Source: Amblyornis subalaris | Taxonomy: Eukaryota; Chordata; Aves; Passeriformes; Ptilonorhynchidae | Assembly (NCBI GenBank): GCA_018881555.1 | Contig: JACAXG010000069.1 | Coordinates: 3,767,403-3,831,402, forward strand | Direction of reading: 5' to 3' | Length of the DNA stretch: 64,000 bases | Part shown: positions 37,201-51,461 of the stretch, piece by piece | Position numbering within the stretch: the stretch's first letter is position 1 | How the letters are laid out: each line of letters begins with the position of its first letter | Program-made: the position numbers and the translations under genes | The notes under the pieces: generated by a model | What the model saw: only the letters and a program-made list of their open reading frames with translations | What the model was told of the DNA's origin: nothing | Databases searched by the model: none

Positions 37201-39078
37201 ATTTTGAAAAGAGTGTAGCAAAACCCTTGAGACTTGAGATTTTACTGTCTAGATTGTGACATTGAGCTGGTTCCTAATGAAGAGAATAATAAGGAAAATT
37301 GTTTCTAGAGGAAGTTTTAAAGGCATCAAGAAAAATTCTAGCATTTTATCTCCTGAAGCAAAGACACCAAAGACAAGGCCAGAAGTAGATGCTTGTAGAT
37401 ATGCAACAATTTAATCTAAGTTTTTCCTCGCTATCTATCTAAATTTCCCTTGCTATCCTTATTCATTTGGTCTTACTTTATCATTCAGAGACTATTGTTA
37501 CTAAGCAAAATCTAGGTCTTGACATGTGCCATGTAATGCAGATATTGATCTCTGGTAGGAAATCAACGATATGCAATCTTCCCCTTCAGAAAGAAATGAA
37601 AGTTTGCTGTTAATTGCTGCTATTTATGAAGAACATGCAGAGACAAGAATGTAGATAAGAATGTGATAGCCCTTAAATTTCAAATTGCATAGGTAGACAA
37701 CTGTAGTTCATTTACCTAATGGAGGAGTTGGGAATTATTGCCTTTAAGTATTTTCAAAAGTTCACGTATGTTTTGAAATCAAATTTCTCCAGGCATGGTA
37801 ATTTAACATATGTAAGAAGCATAGCATATATACTAAAAAAAAATATCCCCTGCGTCACACAAAATTTGATGTCTTTTTCAATCACTTAGTCAAGAATATA
37901 ATGTATGTTAATTCATTTTTTAAAATCATGTTGCAATCAGTTGTAGTTTGTACTTATTTCAGAGCATGCAAATTACCTAAGTATTACTTTGATACTGCTG
38001 CACTGGCTTTTTCAGGTGAGCCCTAATTTTTTTTCAATTCTGTTTTTATTATTCTATTTTACAGCAAAATGTCCAGATTAGGTGTTGTAATACCCTAATC
38101 TGTAATATCTGGTAAGAGAGCTAGTAGAAGTTGGCTTCGTTTGCACATTGCAATGGACTGATTATTTTGGACATTGCAGCATGGCTTTCATTACCTTTCT
38201 GGATCTTAAATAAAAAAGAAAAATGACTGGTGTAACATCCTATCAGAAACCCAGAAAATGTTCCAAAACAGCAGATAGGACCATGAAAAGGTTATAAGCA
38301 CGTGTGAAAAGCATAGGTGAAAGATAACAGCTAGGAATCCAAAGCAACAGTAAAGCTTGAAAATTATACCAAAGAATGCCTAGTATTCAGGAGGGCCACA
38401 AATCATGGTGAAAACCCATCAAATTTAAAGGCTTCCATAGTTTTATATACTGATAAAAAAGGTGACGTTATTGGTAAGTAAGCCTCTACACAGATTATCC
38501 TGAATTAAAAAAAAAGGCAGGGGGGAAAGAAAATGAGAATAGAAGCACAGCAGTAAAATAAAGCAGATAGATCTGAAAATCAAAACCAAACAATTTTTTA
38601 GAACAGAGGATCTGAGATATGAGTGTTAGCCCTAGAGCAAGTTTGTGCCTCCTTTATTTTTCCAGCTTAGGACTGACACGGCAGAGGCAATAATTCACAG
38701 TCTTTTGGAGGTTTCAAAATAAAAAAGCTATATTTGTTAGGACTTACTGAAAGTGTGGGATAATACTAATTGGTTCTATGAAGAGACAAAGAGAGGAATT
38801 GGAAAATTTCTAGTTATTCTGCATATTTAAATGTGAAAATTTCAAAGAGCAGGAGTGGAATATAGGAGGACAAACAGCACAATTTTGTTTCCTTTGACCT
38901 CTCTTTGTAAAGGGACATGAAACAAACACCTCATAGGTCTCATCTGGTCTTTTGGGAATGTTATTTAAGACCTATCCCCAAATACTTATCTGTAACTGAC
39001 CCAAAAATTTCATCCCAGCTCTTGGAAACAGGCTTTTCTCCACTTTGAAAACCAAAACATTTATGTGAATCCAGTCCC

Positions 39079-39406
39079 TGTAGCCCTGCATTTTGCAGTT
39101 CTTTAGTTATGCAGTGTTTTTAGTTTGGCAAATAGTTTCTCACACACTTTTGTATAAACATAGCTTTTGTTATTACTAACCGGCCAAATGTTTATGAATG
39201 CCTAACCTGTATGATAGACAATTCTGTTGACCAGTGGACAGCAGGAGGTGGTATTCCCATCCTCCAATCCACGGTGGTTTCTGAAAACATATAAATAAAG
39301 ACTGAGGGCAGAGGCTGGCTCTCTCTTTCTTTTCCCCTTGGCCTCTGCCCTGTTGGTGGACCCTGACAGCTGTGTCTCATGTGTTTATTCGTGTCCGAGA
39401 GCGACA
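39079..39406 (+). mobile_element. Solo LTR, class II (ERV-K-like), 6-bp target duplication
   Basis: A 328-bp block starts TGTAGCCCTGCATTTTGC and ends CCGAGAGCGACA, flanked by exact AGTCCC repeats at 39073-39078 and 39407-39412. TG...CA ends with a 6-bp duplication are the signature of class II elements. The TATAAATA box at 39290 and the 3' stretch TGTTTATTCGTGTCCGAGAG resemble avian class II LTRs and set the plus orientation. No internal genes are attached, so it is a solo LTR. The minus-strand frame at 39192-39407 is a shadow. Confidence 0.87.
39290..39299 (+). promoter_or_regulatory. TATA box and overlapping AATAAA of the LTR
   Basis: TATAAATA (39290-39297) sits about two thirds of the way into the LTR, followed by a C/T-rich stretch. 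AATAAA overlaps it at 39294-39299. In an LTR these mark the U3-R area; which of the two signals is used cannot be told from sequence. Confidence 0.55.
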
Positions 39407-39412
39407 AGTCCC

Positions 39413-42400
39413 AGTTCTGAAGGAAGCACTTTATGGGGACTTTTGCTTCTCAGACTTGGCTAGAGATAATGCTGCTTGTCTTTCTGTTAACTGTGTTCTT
39501 GAACTGTATTGCATCACAGAATCATAGGATTCAATGAAAAGCAGAAATTCCCCAAAGTTTCAATGTATTCTTTCTTTGTTTTTAGCCAGATTTTGGTTAA
39601 AATCATAACGAAGTTTAAAAAAGGAGAGAGAAAGAAAAGAAATAGACAAAACAGATTTCCCCAGACTCTGCAGTTCTGAAAGAAATTGGTGAGAATCTGA
39701 AGATTTAACCAGTTCTTTCATGGATATTGTTGGGTTTTCCAGCCTCAAGCCACCAAGCATCTGCTCAGGGGCAATGGATTATGCAGCTTCACTGTTCATG
39801 GGCAGTGTTCCACCCATGTGAGGTAACCAAACTCAAGTTACTCTGAATGCAGTGCACTCAGTGAGAGAAGCCTAATATTTCATAGAAAAGCATGTTTGAT
39901 AGCTCTTTTCAGAACTATATTTGAATTTTTGTTTAATGGAACTATGTATTCATTTAAGAAAAACTGATCATGTTCTTTCTTCATTAAGATCTTCCTAATG
40001 GACATAGATAGCATATGCTTTTTGCATTTCTAGGCTGTATATTTATATGTGCAGACACGTATGAATACACAGGCAAAAGACAAGATATACTGCATGTGTC
40101 ACAAGGGAAAAAGTGTATAACATTAAGAAAAAAAATTCTCATTTTGTACATACACTCATAGCAGTTTCTGAAGCCATCACTAAAGAAACAAAGTAGAAAC
40201 TGCAAAACTCCAACAGCAAGAAGACCATTTAAGAGTTGAAGGGCTGTGTTTATTCTGAAATCTACTGATCTTGTCAACCTACTCAAGCTTCAATACTACT
40301 CAGCTGTTCATTGTTTTTAATTCTTCATGTCTCCTGTTACTGTCAGTGGCCAAAGAACAGCTATCCTTGCCAGGGAATTAGCTACGTTTTTTCCATAGAA
40401 ACTTGCATAAAACCATTTCCATTTTCAACAGAGATATCTAGCAGATTGTTCTGCAATTACTACAATATTTGTTCCTCTAAAAACATCCTCCATATAACTG
40501 CTACTTGCCACTCTATCATGCTTCCAAAGTCTCAACATTTGTATATTTCTAATAAAAATATTTAATGTTTATATTGCAAGTATGTCAAGAACCTTGTCAT
40601 GCTGGAGAACCAGTTGCTCCATCCATTGCACCCTGACAGGTGCAGAGATATTGACCATAATTATCTGCAATGTAAAATGACAAGTGAAAGACAAGTAGGA
40701 ATTGAATTTACATTAAAGAAGGAATTACACAATATGGCATTTCTCTCCATATATAGTGTGCATCAGTTACATGCACATTGTCGTTACGTATCCCTCACTC
40801 CATCAGCGTCAGCCTTCTCCTAGGCACCATTTCAAAATGTGGTCTGAAAGAGGGAATCAAAATATGCAGTGTTTGCAAACTGAAGAGCCAGAAAGACCAT
40901 CTACATATTTAAAGAGAGAGCAGTGTCTAGGAACTCAGTCATGGATTAGAAATATACCGTAATAAGTCAGTGGGAAGCAAAAGTAGGGAGACCATTAAAA
41001 CTTTAATATTACTCTGGTTTAATTACATTATCCACCACCTTCATGCCGTTCTTTATTCCTCCCTGACCACTAGCTGCCTTCAGCATGAAGTGCAATGTGT
41101 AAAGTCCTGATCTTCTTTGTCTTTATTCCCCATTCACCTTACTCCAGGGCTCAGTTATCTATCCATGTTTTCCTTTTCTAACCTTTTCACGTATATTTCA
41201 TTGAAGTTTAAACTCTTTAAGTGAAGTATATTTTCTTACAGTCATTGTGTGAGATCTTCAGGGTCATTTAATTTTATTTTCACCAGTGTAGTAAATTATT
41301 TCAAACATGGGAGTAGTTTCCATCAAACAGCAAAAGCAAGAGGGCTGGATCTGGTTTCAGATTTGGGGTAATTACCCTGAGTGAAACACAGAAGTAGGTG
41401 TAATTCCGATACAAATTGTTGACGCCTCCCAGTCCTTCCCATGAAAGAAGGCTGGAACAATACACTGTGCCTCTTCAAGACAGCCTGAAATCTGTATTGC
41501 TAGGAAGATATAGCTTCCAAGCAGACAATTATTCTTGCAGATAAGAAGAACAGGGACAAGGGATGCCAATGCCAGAAATGTGCAAGAACTCCAAAAAGTA
41601 GAGAGTCAGATATAATTCGAGGATTTGCTAGAGTAGCTGAGCTACAAATCTCTCTGTCAGATCTAAATGATCAAGACAATTTTTCCTGTTGTTATAATTT
41701 GGACTAAATAAATGTTATTGCCCCACAGATTATTTTTTAAATCTGCATAATAGTGGATGACACTTGAGTTACAAATTTGGATTTTTGCGTCTATTAGCAC
41801 ATGGGTGGGAGTATTTTCATGTTCCAAAATGGTGCAGTTATGTCTCAAAATTCTAAGTACTGCCCAAGACTTAGACAAGGAGGTAAGACTTGCTTCAAAA
41901 AGGCTGGAACTTAATTGATAAGATAGCCAGAAGATGAAGTAGGAGACGAGTCAAGAGAAGAGAGGCTTATGACAACAGCATGTGTATTAATATCAGAAAT
42001 ATCAGAGACAGAAGGAAGAAAAGCATAGAGAACAGATTTTGAGGTCTGATCAGAATAGGTGGCTGGAAACATTAGTCAGAATACCCATGAAAGACTGGAG
42101 AGGGTGGAAGACTGAAATGGAGAAATTCAGAATGAGTGGGAGGAAAGGAACACGTGCAAATACTTTGTCAGGAATAAACTAGTGTATTCCTGCTATAGAA
42201 CCTTTCCTCTCTTTCCAAAAAATAATCCCACAACTAAAAGGGGATTATCAAAGGTACATGTGAATACAGTAAATTAAGATGAAACAATTAATTTAATAGG
42301 ATCCAAATCCAGCTACTGTTTTTCAGACTGGACTCTCACAATAGGCGTTAATTAGTAGGCCCTGTAGAAGGAACGTTAGAAAAAACAGAGGAAGGGTGAA

Positions 42401-45400
42401 AGTTGTTCCAGGTATTACTTACTCCCTCTTCAGTCATTCTCTGTGCATCAGCTGCTGCTTTACATAGGGAAATATGCTGCCTAGAATGTCCGTTCTGCCA
42501 GTCAACCACAGTAGCTGACATTAAGCAAAAAATAACACCACTGTATGAATTTCAATTTGCCCTTTAGCAATGTCCCACCTTTGCCTTTTCTATCCCTTGT
42601 TTCCTTTGCAAAGGCTGTATTATAGATGGAGAGGTGGAATAAGGCAAAGAATATGTAATTTAATTGTTTCCCATTAATTAAGAAGGGTTAGTCTAAGCAA
42701 TCTCCCTTTAAGTATTCTTCTATCAGATAACAAATGGACCTAACCATTGGTGATGAGAGAAAAATCAATTTATTTGTAAGTAATACAAATTTATTATGAA
42801 AAATGCTTCTGGAACACTGCAAGATTCTCCCATGTCTGTTGACAAATTGGTTACTTAAAACTATTGACCTAAAGCAAGAATTTCTGTCTGACAACTGTGC
42901 TGTGCCTGAAAAGGGCCTGGAACTGAATTTATTCGCAATTCTTTCACATTCTCATAGTGGAGAACTACATCACTCTACTTTTTGGTGCAGAGTGTCTTAC
43001 CCTGTTGCTGAATAGCTCTTCTAGCTGGTGAGGGGAGGAGTGTAGTGCATTTGTCTGGGGTAGATAGGATGACATTCCCTCTCCCTGACCACTTGGTTGG
43101 GGGAGGAATGGCAGACAAAGAGCCCCTGGCTCTTTTCTTCTCTGTGACTCATAATCTAAGGAGAAATGAGCATAGGAATAAAGGAAGTCTTTAACTTCTC
43201 TTCACTCCCCCACATCACAAGCAAAGGTTATGACAATCTAGCCCTAAGAACTTTGGATGAAAACATCTCTGTGAGTCAGCTGTTTGCAAACAGCTCTCTG
43301 CCCTCGTTTGCACATCATCTCTATGGGTGGTCTGTGTCTGCTTTGCATGTGCATGATTTGCCACCACCACCTCCCCCTGCTTACAACTTCTGCATGCGGC
43401 TAAGCTCTCAGAATCCTTCCTGCAGTCTCTCTTTGGAGAGCATTCCATTTTGAGATCCACCATTTTTTGACCCTGGTAGTCAAAGCTTTACTTTTAAAAT
43501 TTTGATTATAAAATGTCAGCCATTTTGTCTCCTATTAGTGATCTGTAGTTTATCCAGAAGTTACTGTTGTTGGAAATATATTTTTATATGTAATATATTT
43601 ATGAATTCAAAAGTCTCGCACTTCTAGGCTTTCACAGACATTTGTAAGTTAAAAGGCGGACAAAATACTGTTAAAACTCTAATTTTGTTTTCTGCCCCCT
43701 GCTCCTTCTCTTTTGTTGTTAAAGCTGTTGAAATGCCACAGTTTAAGTGGACCCAGTTGCTAAATATATCCTCTTTCTTGTTTCATTTTCTTGCAATGTA
43801 TCTACTTTCTGATTTCACAAGAATTGACTCACTTCTGACACAATGTTCCGAGATGAAATCCCACACAGTGTGACATTCAGACTTCATTCTTGATACTAGC
43901 ACTCTCATCACCTGAAAGTAGAATCTTACTTCCTTTAGCTGACCAAATATGCTCCGGTGTACTCCCACAGAAATCTAGTTGTTACAATACTGTGTTGAAA
44001 TATTATTTACTACTGATGGTGTACTTATTGTCAGTAAAGCTCTGCTAGTTTCATTGAAGATAGGCTGCAAGTCTCATTTTTAAAATACCAATGAAGGTAT
44101 TTCATCATGCTTTTTGATAAAGAACAAATTATATTCACATTTGTAAAGCTGTAGAAATACTGTGTGGAAATACTTTGTCTTGTTATCCAGTTATGAAAAT
44201 GATATGAAGCCTTTCTAAAACACTACAGAAAAATCAATTTCATTCTTTTATTATAAATAATATTTTTAAAAAGGTCTCATTCCATGGCTGACAAGTACTA
44301 ACTAAAACCCCATTCTTTACTAGATGTAACTTTGTGGCGGGGAGGGGGTGGAAACGGAGGAGGAAAACAATTTACAGGGAGGGAGGAAGGGAGGGAAGGA
44401 GACAGGGAGAGAACAACATTTAGCTGTCTTTTCAGAAGTACCAGATGGTAAGTCATGGAATTATAAGCATTAGACCACCTAGAATATTCTAAGAAATTGA
44501 AAATGTCAGAAAAAGAGGGGGAAAAAAAAAAAACCGAAAGGAAGAAATTATTTAAGTGGAAAATTTGTAAAGAAACAAAGAGGTACCAAGCACTACCTAA
44601 GGAAAGGTACTGGATAAATACTATACATAGACTGAAAGGACATGAATGCTGACATCCTCACTGAATGCTGTGAGCAACACTGAAAGAAGGAAATTACTAC
44701 TCTATAAACCCTTTTCACAAATAGTTAAATGCAACTCCATAGGCTACCAACAGAAAAATGAATAACAACACTGTGCTAACCATCCAGGGAGAGAGTGAAA
44801 GACTAGCATGATTAAATATATTTTTCTGTCTGAGGACAGTTCAAGCAATAGAATAAAAAAACCTATTAGAAGAAGTACAGTTAATAAATATTAACAACAT
44901 ATTTTTAATCACAAAATCACCTGCAAATTATTTTAACAGTCTTAGACATATCATATTGTCAGAAAAAGAATGGAAATGTTATGTATTTTCTACCAGCAGT
45001 TTCTATTATGCTACACTGTTAAACTAAGCTTCAGTTAGTTCATGATGCACACTGAGTTCTATATTTGGTGAAAATACCCAAATGTTGACATGTATCTGTA
45101 GGTTCATCTTCTATATTAAGTAAATTATGTTCACCGACATCTGAAGCCACTGAACCAAGACTTTGATTCCCATGCCTCCTAAAAGCATAAAAACTTTCTT
45201 GGTTTTTGTAAAAACTTTACGTGACAACATGCCATAAAATAAAAATAAAAGTCATATTGCATCTTTCTTTTTAAGATTATTCAGTTCAACTGATGAGATT
45301 TTTACTTATTCACCAGTTGATCTTTTGATGAAATGACTGGTCTGGCAGACCAGGGATGACTTTGACAATGAAAATTCAAACTGACAGGCATGTAGAATGA

Positions 45401-48400
45401 TGGAAGATTTGGTAATACAAAATATGAAATCTTTGGCTGTGCTCAACAAGTCTAATGAGACTTCTCCAAAGTCACTTTTGTTCAAATAGTTTCACTATTC
45501 CCCTGCAAGCATTAGTCAAAGAATTATTTAAATAATGTGGCTTGAAATAATTTCTCAGGGATTATACATTTTGCAATTTCAAAACAACAAACAGTAGGAA
45601 ATATTCTATGTACCTAATTTAAAGAAAAATAGTTGCAGATAGTTATAATTAAGTTCACATGGCAAGATATGCTAGGATTTAACACTAAAATAAGTTTATT
45701 TCTCATTCAGGGTCTGAAATGTCCGTACCTCTTTGTTTCAGTAGTACTCTTGTATACAGAGAGACTAATACACATAGAACAAAATACATGGCAAAGACCA
45801 GAAAATAAACAAAATTAAGCCTTATCCAAATCTATGCATGTATCATTAGCTTATTTTCTCACTGATCTCCTGGAACATTACACAGTCAACATTTCTTATC
45901 AAATCAGTGCAGTCCCTGACAGCAACTTCAGTGCAGGGGCATAGATTTACAACTGAGTACATTGTAGATGTTATATAATCTTAAATTTCAAATCCTCCAG
46001 AAAAAAGTAACTTTTAATAACTGCTTGCAAAACAAACTGTGAAAAATGAATGTATCAATTAAAAAAAAAGAAAGTAACTTAAAACCATACTACTATTCAA
46101 TAATCTTATCTCTGTCCAAATCCCACACATATTTATTTAAGTTGCAAATACAAGACCAGGGTACAAGTAACAACGATTTCATCATTCCCTCTCAGAAAGT
46201 GACATTTGAAAGGCTAATACAGCACCAAAGTAGTGTGAAACAATACTGATATTAAAGTGTAAAAATACTGATATATACGCAAGAAAAAGAAAACCTTCTA
46301 CTCACACTCTTGCTCTTCCCATGTAGACTACAGGTATTCTTGTTCATGATGACTAGAACTAAATCAGGAGTGTTTTGGAAGTCAATGGCGAGGTTTTATC
46401 CCTGGATCATCCAAATATTGGCTGCTATACTGAAAGGAAATGAATTTATATCATTAGCATGAAGGTCTTTTAAGTCGTACAGCATTCAGGCATAAGGTAC
46501 CTCATCAGCATATAAAAGCTGCAAACATTCTAAGAGCAAATGTTTCACTAAATCATTCAACACATAGTCACCCTGAACCATAGGGGAAATGTATCCATGA
46601 ACAGTCCATGCTTTCCAGTCAATAACAAATGCATACCAACTCAAAAAATTGCAGGCTTCTGATTACAGGCTTTTTGCCACATTTATATTTAACTACATAT
46701 TGGCAGTATTGCTTCTAATAATGAAGTAAGCCTTATTGGATATTTTTATCCAGTTTCTCAGTCTGAGGGCATATTTTAACTTATATGCAATTTAGACCTG
46801 GATATATGTTAAATTTAGGGGAAGAAGGTCAGTTAGAGTAATTTTCAAATCCAGATGCCTAAGAGTGCTTAAACCAGAACTGGGGTTCTTTGATATAGTT
46901 GTCAGAGTTTGACAAATTGGCCTTTGTATTATAAAAACAATTAGGCAAAAAAAACCCCCTAGCAACTGAAGATGTCATGGCATTGCAGCTTTGAAAAGCA
47001 GCATTTGTCAGCCTCTGGCTACATGCATAGCTGTCATCATGGATGAGTAGAATTAAAGGGAAATTCAGATGCTATGAGATCAGGCAATTAAAAGATTTAT
47101 ATTTTCATTTGAGCCAGGTGCACCTCTGCACATATTTTTTTCTTTAACTCAGCCAGCCAAAGATGAGGTAAAGTGCAATTTCTGATCAATAGAGATGCTA
47201 CAGTAAAATCTCCTATTATAAAATCAATTACATCAGCAAAAAGCAGTATCCGCAAGAGTATTATCACACTACTTTTTCAATGGACACAAAAGTAAATAAA
47301 TCATTGCTCAGTCTATTCCAGCAACACTCAAAAAAAACACAAGAGAGAAAAGTACTTAGCTAATTAAACTAGTTAATGCATTTAGACAAAACTCATAAAA
47401 GTCAAATAAAATATCTAGAACCATGTATCAAATCAAGGTACAAGTTTATGGCTTTAACTCAGGAAAGCAGAAGTAGCACATTAAATGAGGGCCAAATGTT
47501 TCTTTCACATATTTCTTGACTTTCTGTCTTAAATACTTTCAGGCATGTTTCTGTGAACATCCATAATACATAAGTCCATATCACAACCAGAAAGCAGGAT
47601 AGTAGAGCTCATAAAATCTTAGAATAAAGGAGAAAAATGCAGGCTATTCAGTACCAGGATGAAGTTTGAAGAGGTAACTTCTTGTCCAGTGTACATTTAA
47701 TCCAAGAGACTGAAGAACATTCCCTAATCACTGTTTTTCTGTGAATGTGATACCTAGAATTTTCACACCACCACAAGAAGAGATTTCATTGAACTAGCCC
47801 AGAGGTACTTGCAGCAGCCAGACTGGTGCCATTTATTATAACAGGGATATGAGTCATACAGACAGATGCCCTTCTTCCAGACCTTTCAAGATTTCCAAGT
47901 TTTTATTAAGGTATTATGGATTTTATTTCTGCTGAACATGACACGTCCAAAATATTCGCCAAAGAAATAGTGCAAACAGAAAATATTCATATTGGACTAC
48001 AAAGAAGAACAATATATATACACTTTTATTTCATCACCTTAGTCATTCAACCTTAATAACTATTTATATAGTTTACAAACTGTAAACACAACAAATACTA
48101 ACAAAAAAGCTAGTGACTTCAAATCAAAGATTTTTCTGATATTGCTTTTCTTCTAAATTATAGAAGACAATTAAAATGTAAATGCTTCTACTAAGCTGGT
48201 AGTTCAATCACATTTTTTTTTTTCTGAACAGGTTTTTAAGAGATGACAAAATCAATAAAAACGACTTGCCCTTTATGTTCTGTTTCTAGCTCTAGTTTTC
48301 ACTACTCTTTCAAGATGTTTTCAGGGTGTGAAGGTCCATCGAGCAAAGTAGCATATTCATACAAAGCAAAATATTATCAATCACTTCAGGTTCTAAGAAG

Positions 48401-51400
48401 TTTAGAAAAAAGAATACCAGAAAAATATCGTAAGAGGAGGAATGAGAAACAACAAAAAAATCTGCCAGACTGCTTGAGCAGATTCCAGGGTGAATCAGGA
48501 GATTTAAGTTCTTGTGCCGTCTAGGATATTATTGTTGTTCACTTGTTTGTATGCATGCCCGTGTCTTTACAGAAGAAGTATATTTTCTTTAAATAGAGAT
48601 ATAGAACATTGTGAAACACTAGCTGCTGCACAATTTGATGGATTTGAGCTCTTTCTGCTTGTTAGATAACCTTACATTTCTTTAATTGTATTTCTTTTTT
48701 ACAAATTCCCTAAAATTTGCATAGATATGCATTGAACTAGCTGGGAAAACCTTACGTTGTTTTAACACATATGACTCGACCTTGAACAACTTGTAGAGTT
48801 TAATGCTTGTGTGAAACAGCTGTCCATCCACCCTCTAACAGGCATTTAGCAAACAGAAACTGAGGTGAAGACATTTTCTTCCATCAGGAGCTAACACTCT
48901 GTGTGCCTATGTATTGTGTTTGCTCACTCTTATATACAGAGTTTGAGTCTGTTTATTCCAGGTATCTAAAACCTGAGCAAAGGGTCACCCATGTCTGCAT
49001 CAGAGCTATGTTTAACGAAATAGAACTCTAGACTTAAGACTTTTCTCCTGCTTTCTGATTGACAACTATACAAATCTTATACTTAATCAATTGGAAATAT
49101 TCATGATCTAGAAAGATTTCCAACGGTGATTTGAGTTGCCAATCACTGCCTAAAATCTTTCTATAAAAGTTGCAACAAAGATTTGAGATAAAGCGTACTC
49201 CCTGTTGCCACCTGATATCCATTTATATGAGTGAGATGAAGAATTCATACTGATTATCTCTGACATATCTCTATTTCTAAACAATTCTGTGCTCGTAAGG
49301 TAGCCAAATTTCTTTCAGTTAAATAGACAGGGAAAAAACCATATCATCATACAGGATAGAGAGCTCTTGAATGATCTTCTGTCTCTCCGAACTGCTGTAA
49401 GAAAATTGGTATTTCTTGGAAAAAATGTGTTGTTTACAAGCTTTAATCTCAGAGGCAAGCAAAGCATGCTCACTTTACAACAACTGAGGATAAAGATCCA
49501 AAAGGCCTGATCTTATATCTGCAGTGTATGACTCATTCAATGTCCAGGACCACTTCTGTCTTGTATAATTTCAGTTGTAGTTGCTTCCCCAACACAAGCA
49601 CATACAAAAGAAATAAAAAGGGAAAAGAAAGCCAAAGCAAAAGAGTAAAGACACTCCAATGAACCTGTTAAGCTGCATTGAAGAAATTTCCAAAGGTAAT
49701 AGGCTGTGAAAGATCTAGACAACTGGAACAGATGTGAAAGAAAGGCAAAAGCTTCACGAGTACATGCTCTCTCCTACGCTAAGCAAGCCACTGTATTTTC
49801 CTAGATATGACTGAGTAGGAAAAAGTAGCTTGTACAGATAGGTTATAGCCGAGACATGAGAAATCTATTATTAAGAGATACCTGTGCAAATAAACACCAG
49901 AGTATTCAAAGCCTAATATATTCCTATTATCATGCTACTGGTCTTTTATTTCCTTAAATATCTTGTCAATCATAACCCAGAAATCAGTCAAACTTGCCTA
50001 GTTAGACAAGCTTTTACCTCCTTTAGTTCAATATGATATATTTTTCTATATAATTTGCTTCTCATTGTAGGCATTTTTCAAAACAATTCAAAATTCTTAG
50101 AGCATTTACACTCCTTTTAAAAAATCATAATTAGCATGAGTGTAAACATTCCACATTCTTTACACTCAGCTAAATTCAGAGCAAGCGAGACCATGAATGT
50201 CATACCAGAAAAAGTCATTGCTATATCAGTTAAAAAAAAAAAAAACTAAAGAGAAAAACCTTATTTGTATCATTTCTACTTTCTTTATATTTTCCAAAGT
50301 TAAAAATGCTACTATAAAAGCCAATGTTTCAAAACTACGAGGAAGCTACCTGGAGAAATTTACTATATACAATATTAACACCTCTGAAGAGCGCATAAAA
50401 ATAGAATTTAAACTTGACTGAATTAAAACATAACTGTTTTGTATTTTAGTCCTTTTTTTTTAATCTCGTGTTCTACAATAACCTCTTCTGTTAGCATGAA
50501 TGATATGTAAACAATCTCTCCAGTGGAGGAAATGGGAATTTTGACATTGATCCAGGTAACATCAACATTTAAATTCAGCAGAATAGACATAAGCTCTTGT
50601 CAGACTTGCAGAAACATTTTTCTTTAATTTTTTAAAGCAAAACAATATTTACCATTATCTGTTTTAACAATAATGACGAATATTTTTACTGAGAGACCTT
50701 GATTGTTAAGTATTGTACCCTTTTAGGGATGGGATGTAAATTCCCAAGATGTTCTTGAACAAAATTAAGTAACACTGGAGAATTACTTTCCCATATACTT
50801 TTCCCAACAGTTGAAATGCATGAAATACAGGTTATGAGAACGACTTTGCGGGAAACTTCTTCAGCCTATGCACGGAGAATCTATTTTCAGATGTTGTTTG
50901 AAGACATATTGATAAAACACAAGTAGCAGTGCCAGACAATTTGGGGGACTTGCTACTAGAAATGTTGTTAATCACATCTATACATTGGATGACTTACTGC
51001 CCAGCAGGATGCTGGATTTTTAAGAGAAAAGATGGAGTAAAATTACAGTAGCAGGTCATAAAGCACTGAGGAATGCAAAGATACCCCTATTGCTATATCA
51101 TCTATTTCTTTCCTTGGATAAAATCATAAAGGCTCATTTTTTGGAGACAGAGAATATGATTTTAGCAGAATACAGCATGACCCCTAGAGATACACTTAAG
51201 TCCACTTAGTGCATTTTTTTTTTTTTAAGTACCTACCATTCATCCCAGAGTAAGTGTCCAGCACTTACCCCAGAAAAATGTTTTAGAATAGATAGATAGA
51301 GACATGAAAGCTGGGAAAATTAGTCATGCATTGAATCTGGGGAGGGGGCATGAAAAAGCGGTTTGGGGGAAGAGTATTTCCACTAAATATATTTTCCTCA

Positions 51401-51461
51401 TAACTGTATATTGGATAATTTTGTTTATAAGCTTATAGACCAATTGCTGATATTTTATTCA
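39413..51461. other. Mostly unassigned AT-rich DNA
   Basis: About 12 kb with no gene recognised. It includes the purine-rich tract at 44336-44412 and a perfect 17-bp palindrome at 45337-45353. The stretch 43000-43480 is less AT-rich and contains an AATAAA at about 43173, but no LTR ends or target duplication were found there. Frames such as 43166-43453 and 48243-48524 have no domain or supported splice sites. Confidence 0.5.
44336..44412 (+). repeat. Purine-rich tract with G-quadruplex motif
   Basis: A G/A-rich tract contains four G-triplets at 44377-44395 (GGGAGGGAGGAAGGGAGGG) with loops of 1, 5 and 1 bases. That meets the standard G3 loop 1-7 rule. A further G-run block lies at 44339-44350. 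Confidence 0.88.

Larger units (their letters stand above)
27696..39072. other. Long repeat-poor AT-rich desert
   Basis: More than 11 kb without a recognised exon, CR1, LTR or RNA gene, except two small tandem repeats and a possible LTR-like piece near 34.1 kb. Numerous frames of 60-90 codons lack domains, start context and splice context. Old unrecognised repeats or conserved non-coding elements cannot be excluded. Confidence 0.55.

Noticed and set aside
39512..39535. CACAGAATCATAGGATTC, resembling an inverted CR1 3' end
   Set aside because: Only the terminal short-repeat-like string is present. The CR1 3' UTR sequence that should follow is missing, so chance is more likely.
42990..43480. 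Possible LTR around an AATAAA at about 43173
   Set aside because: No TG...CA pair with matching flanking repeats could be found and no retroviral sequence adjoins it.
48243..48524. 93-codon plus-strand frame preceded by a T-rich tract and CAG
   Set aside because: A TAA in the same frame lies between the putative acceptor and the ATG, so the acceptor does not extend the frame, and no domain is visible.
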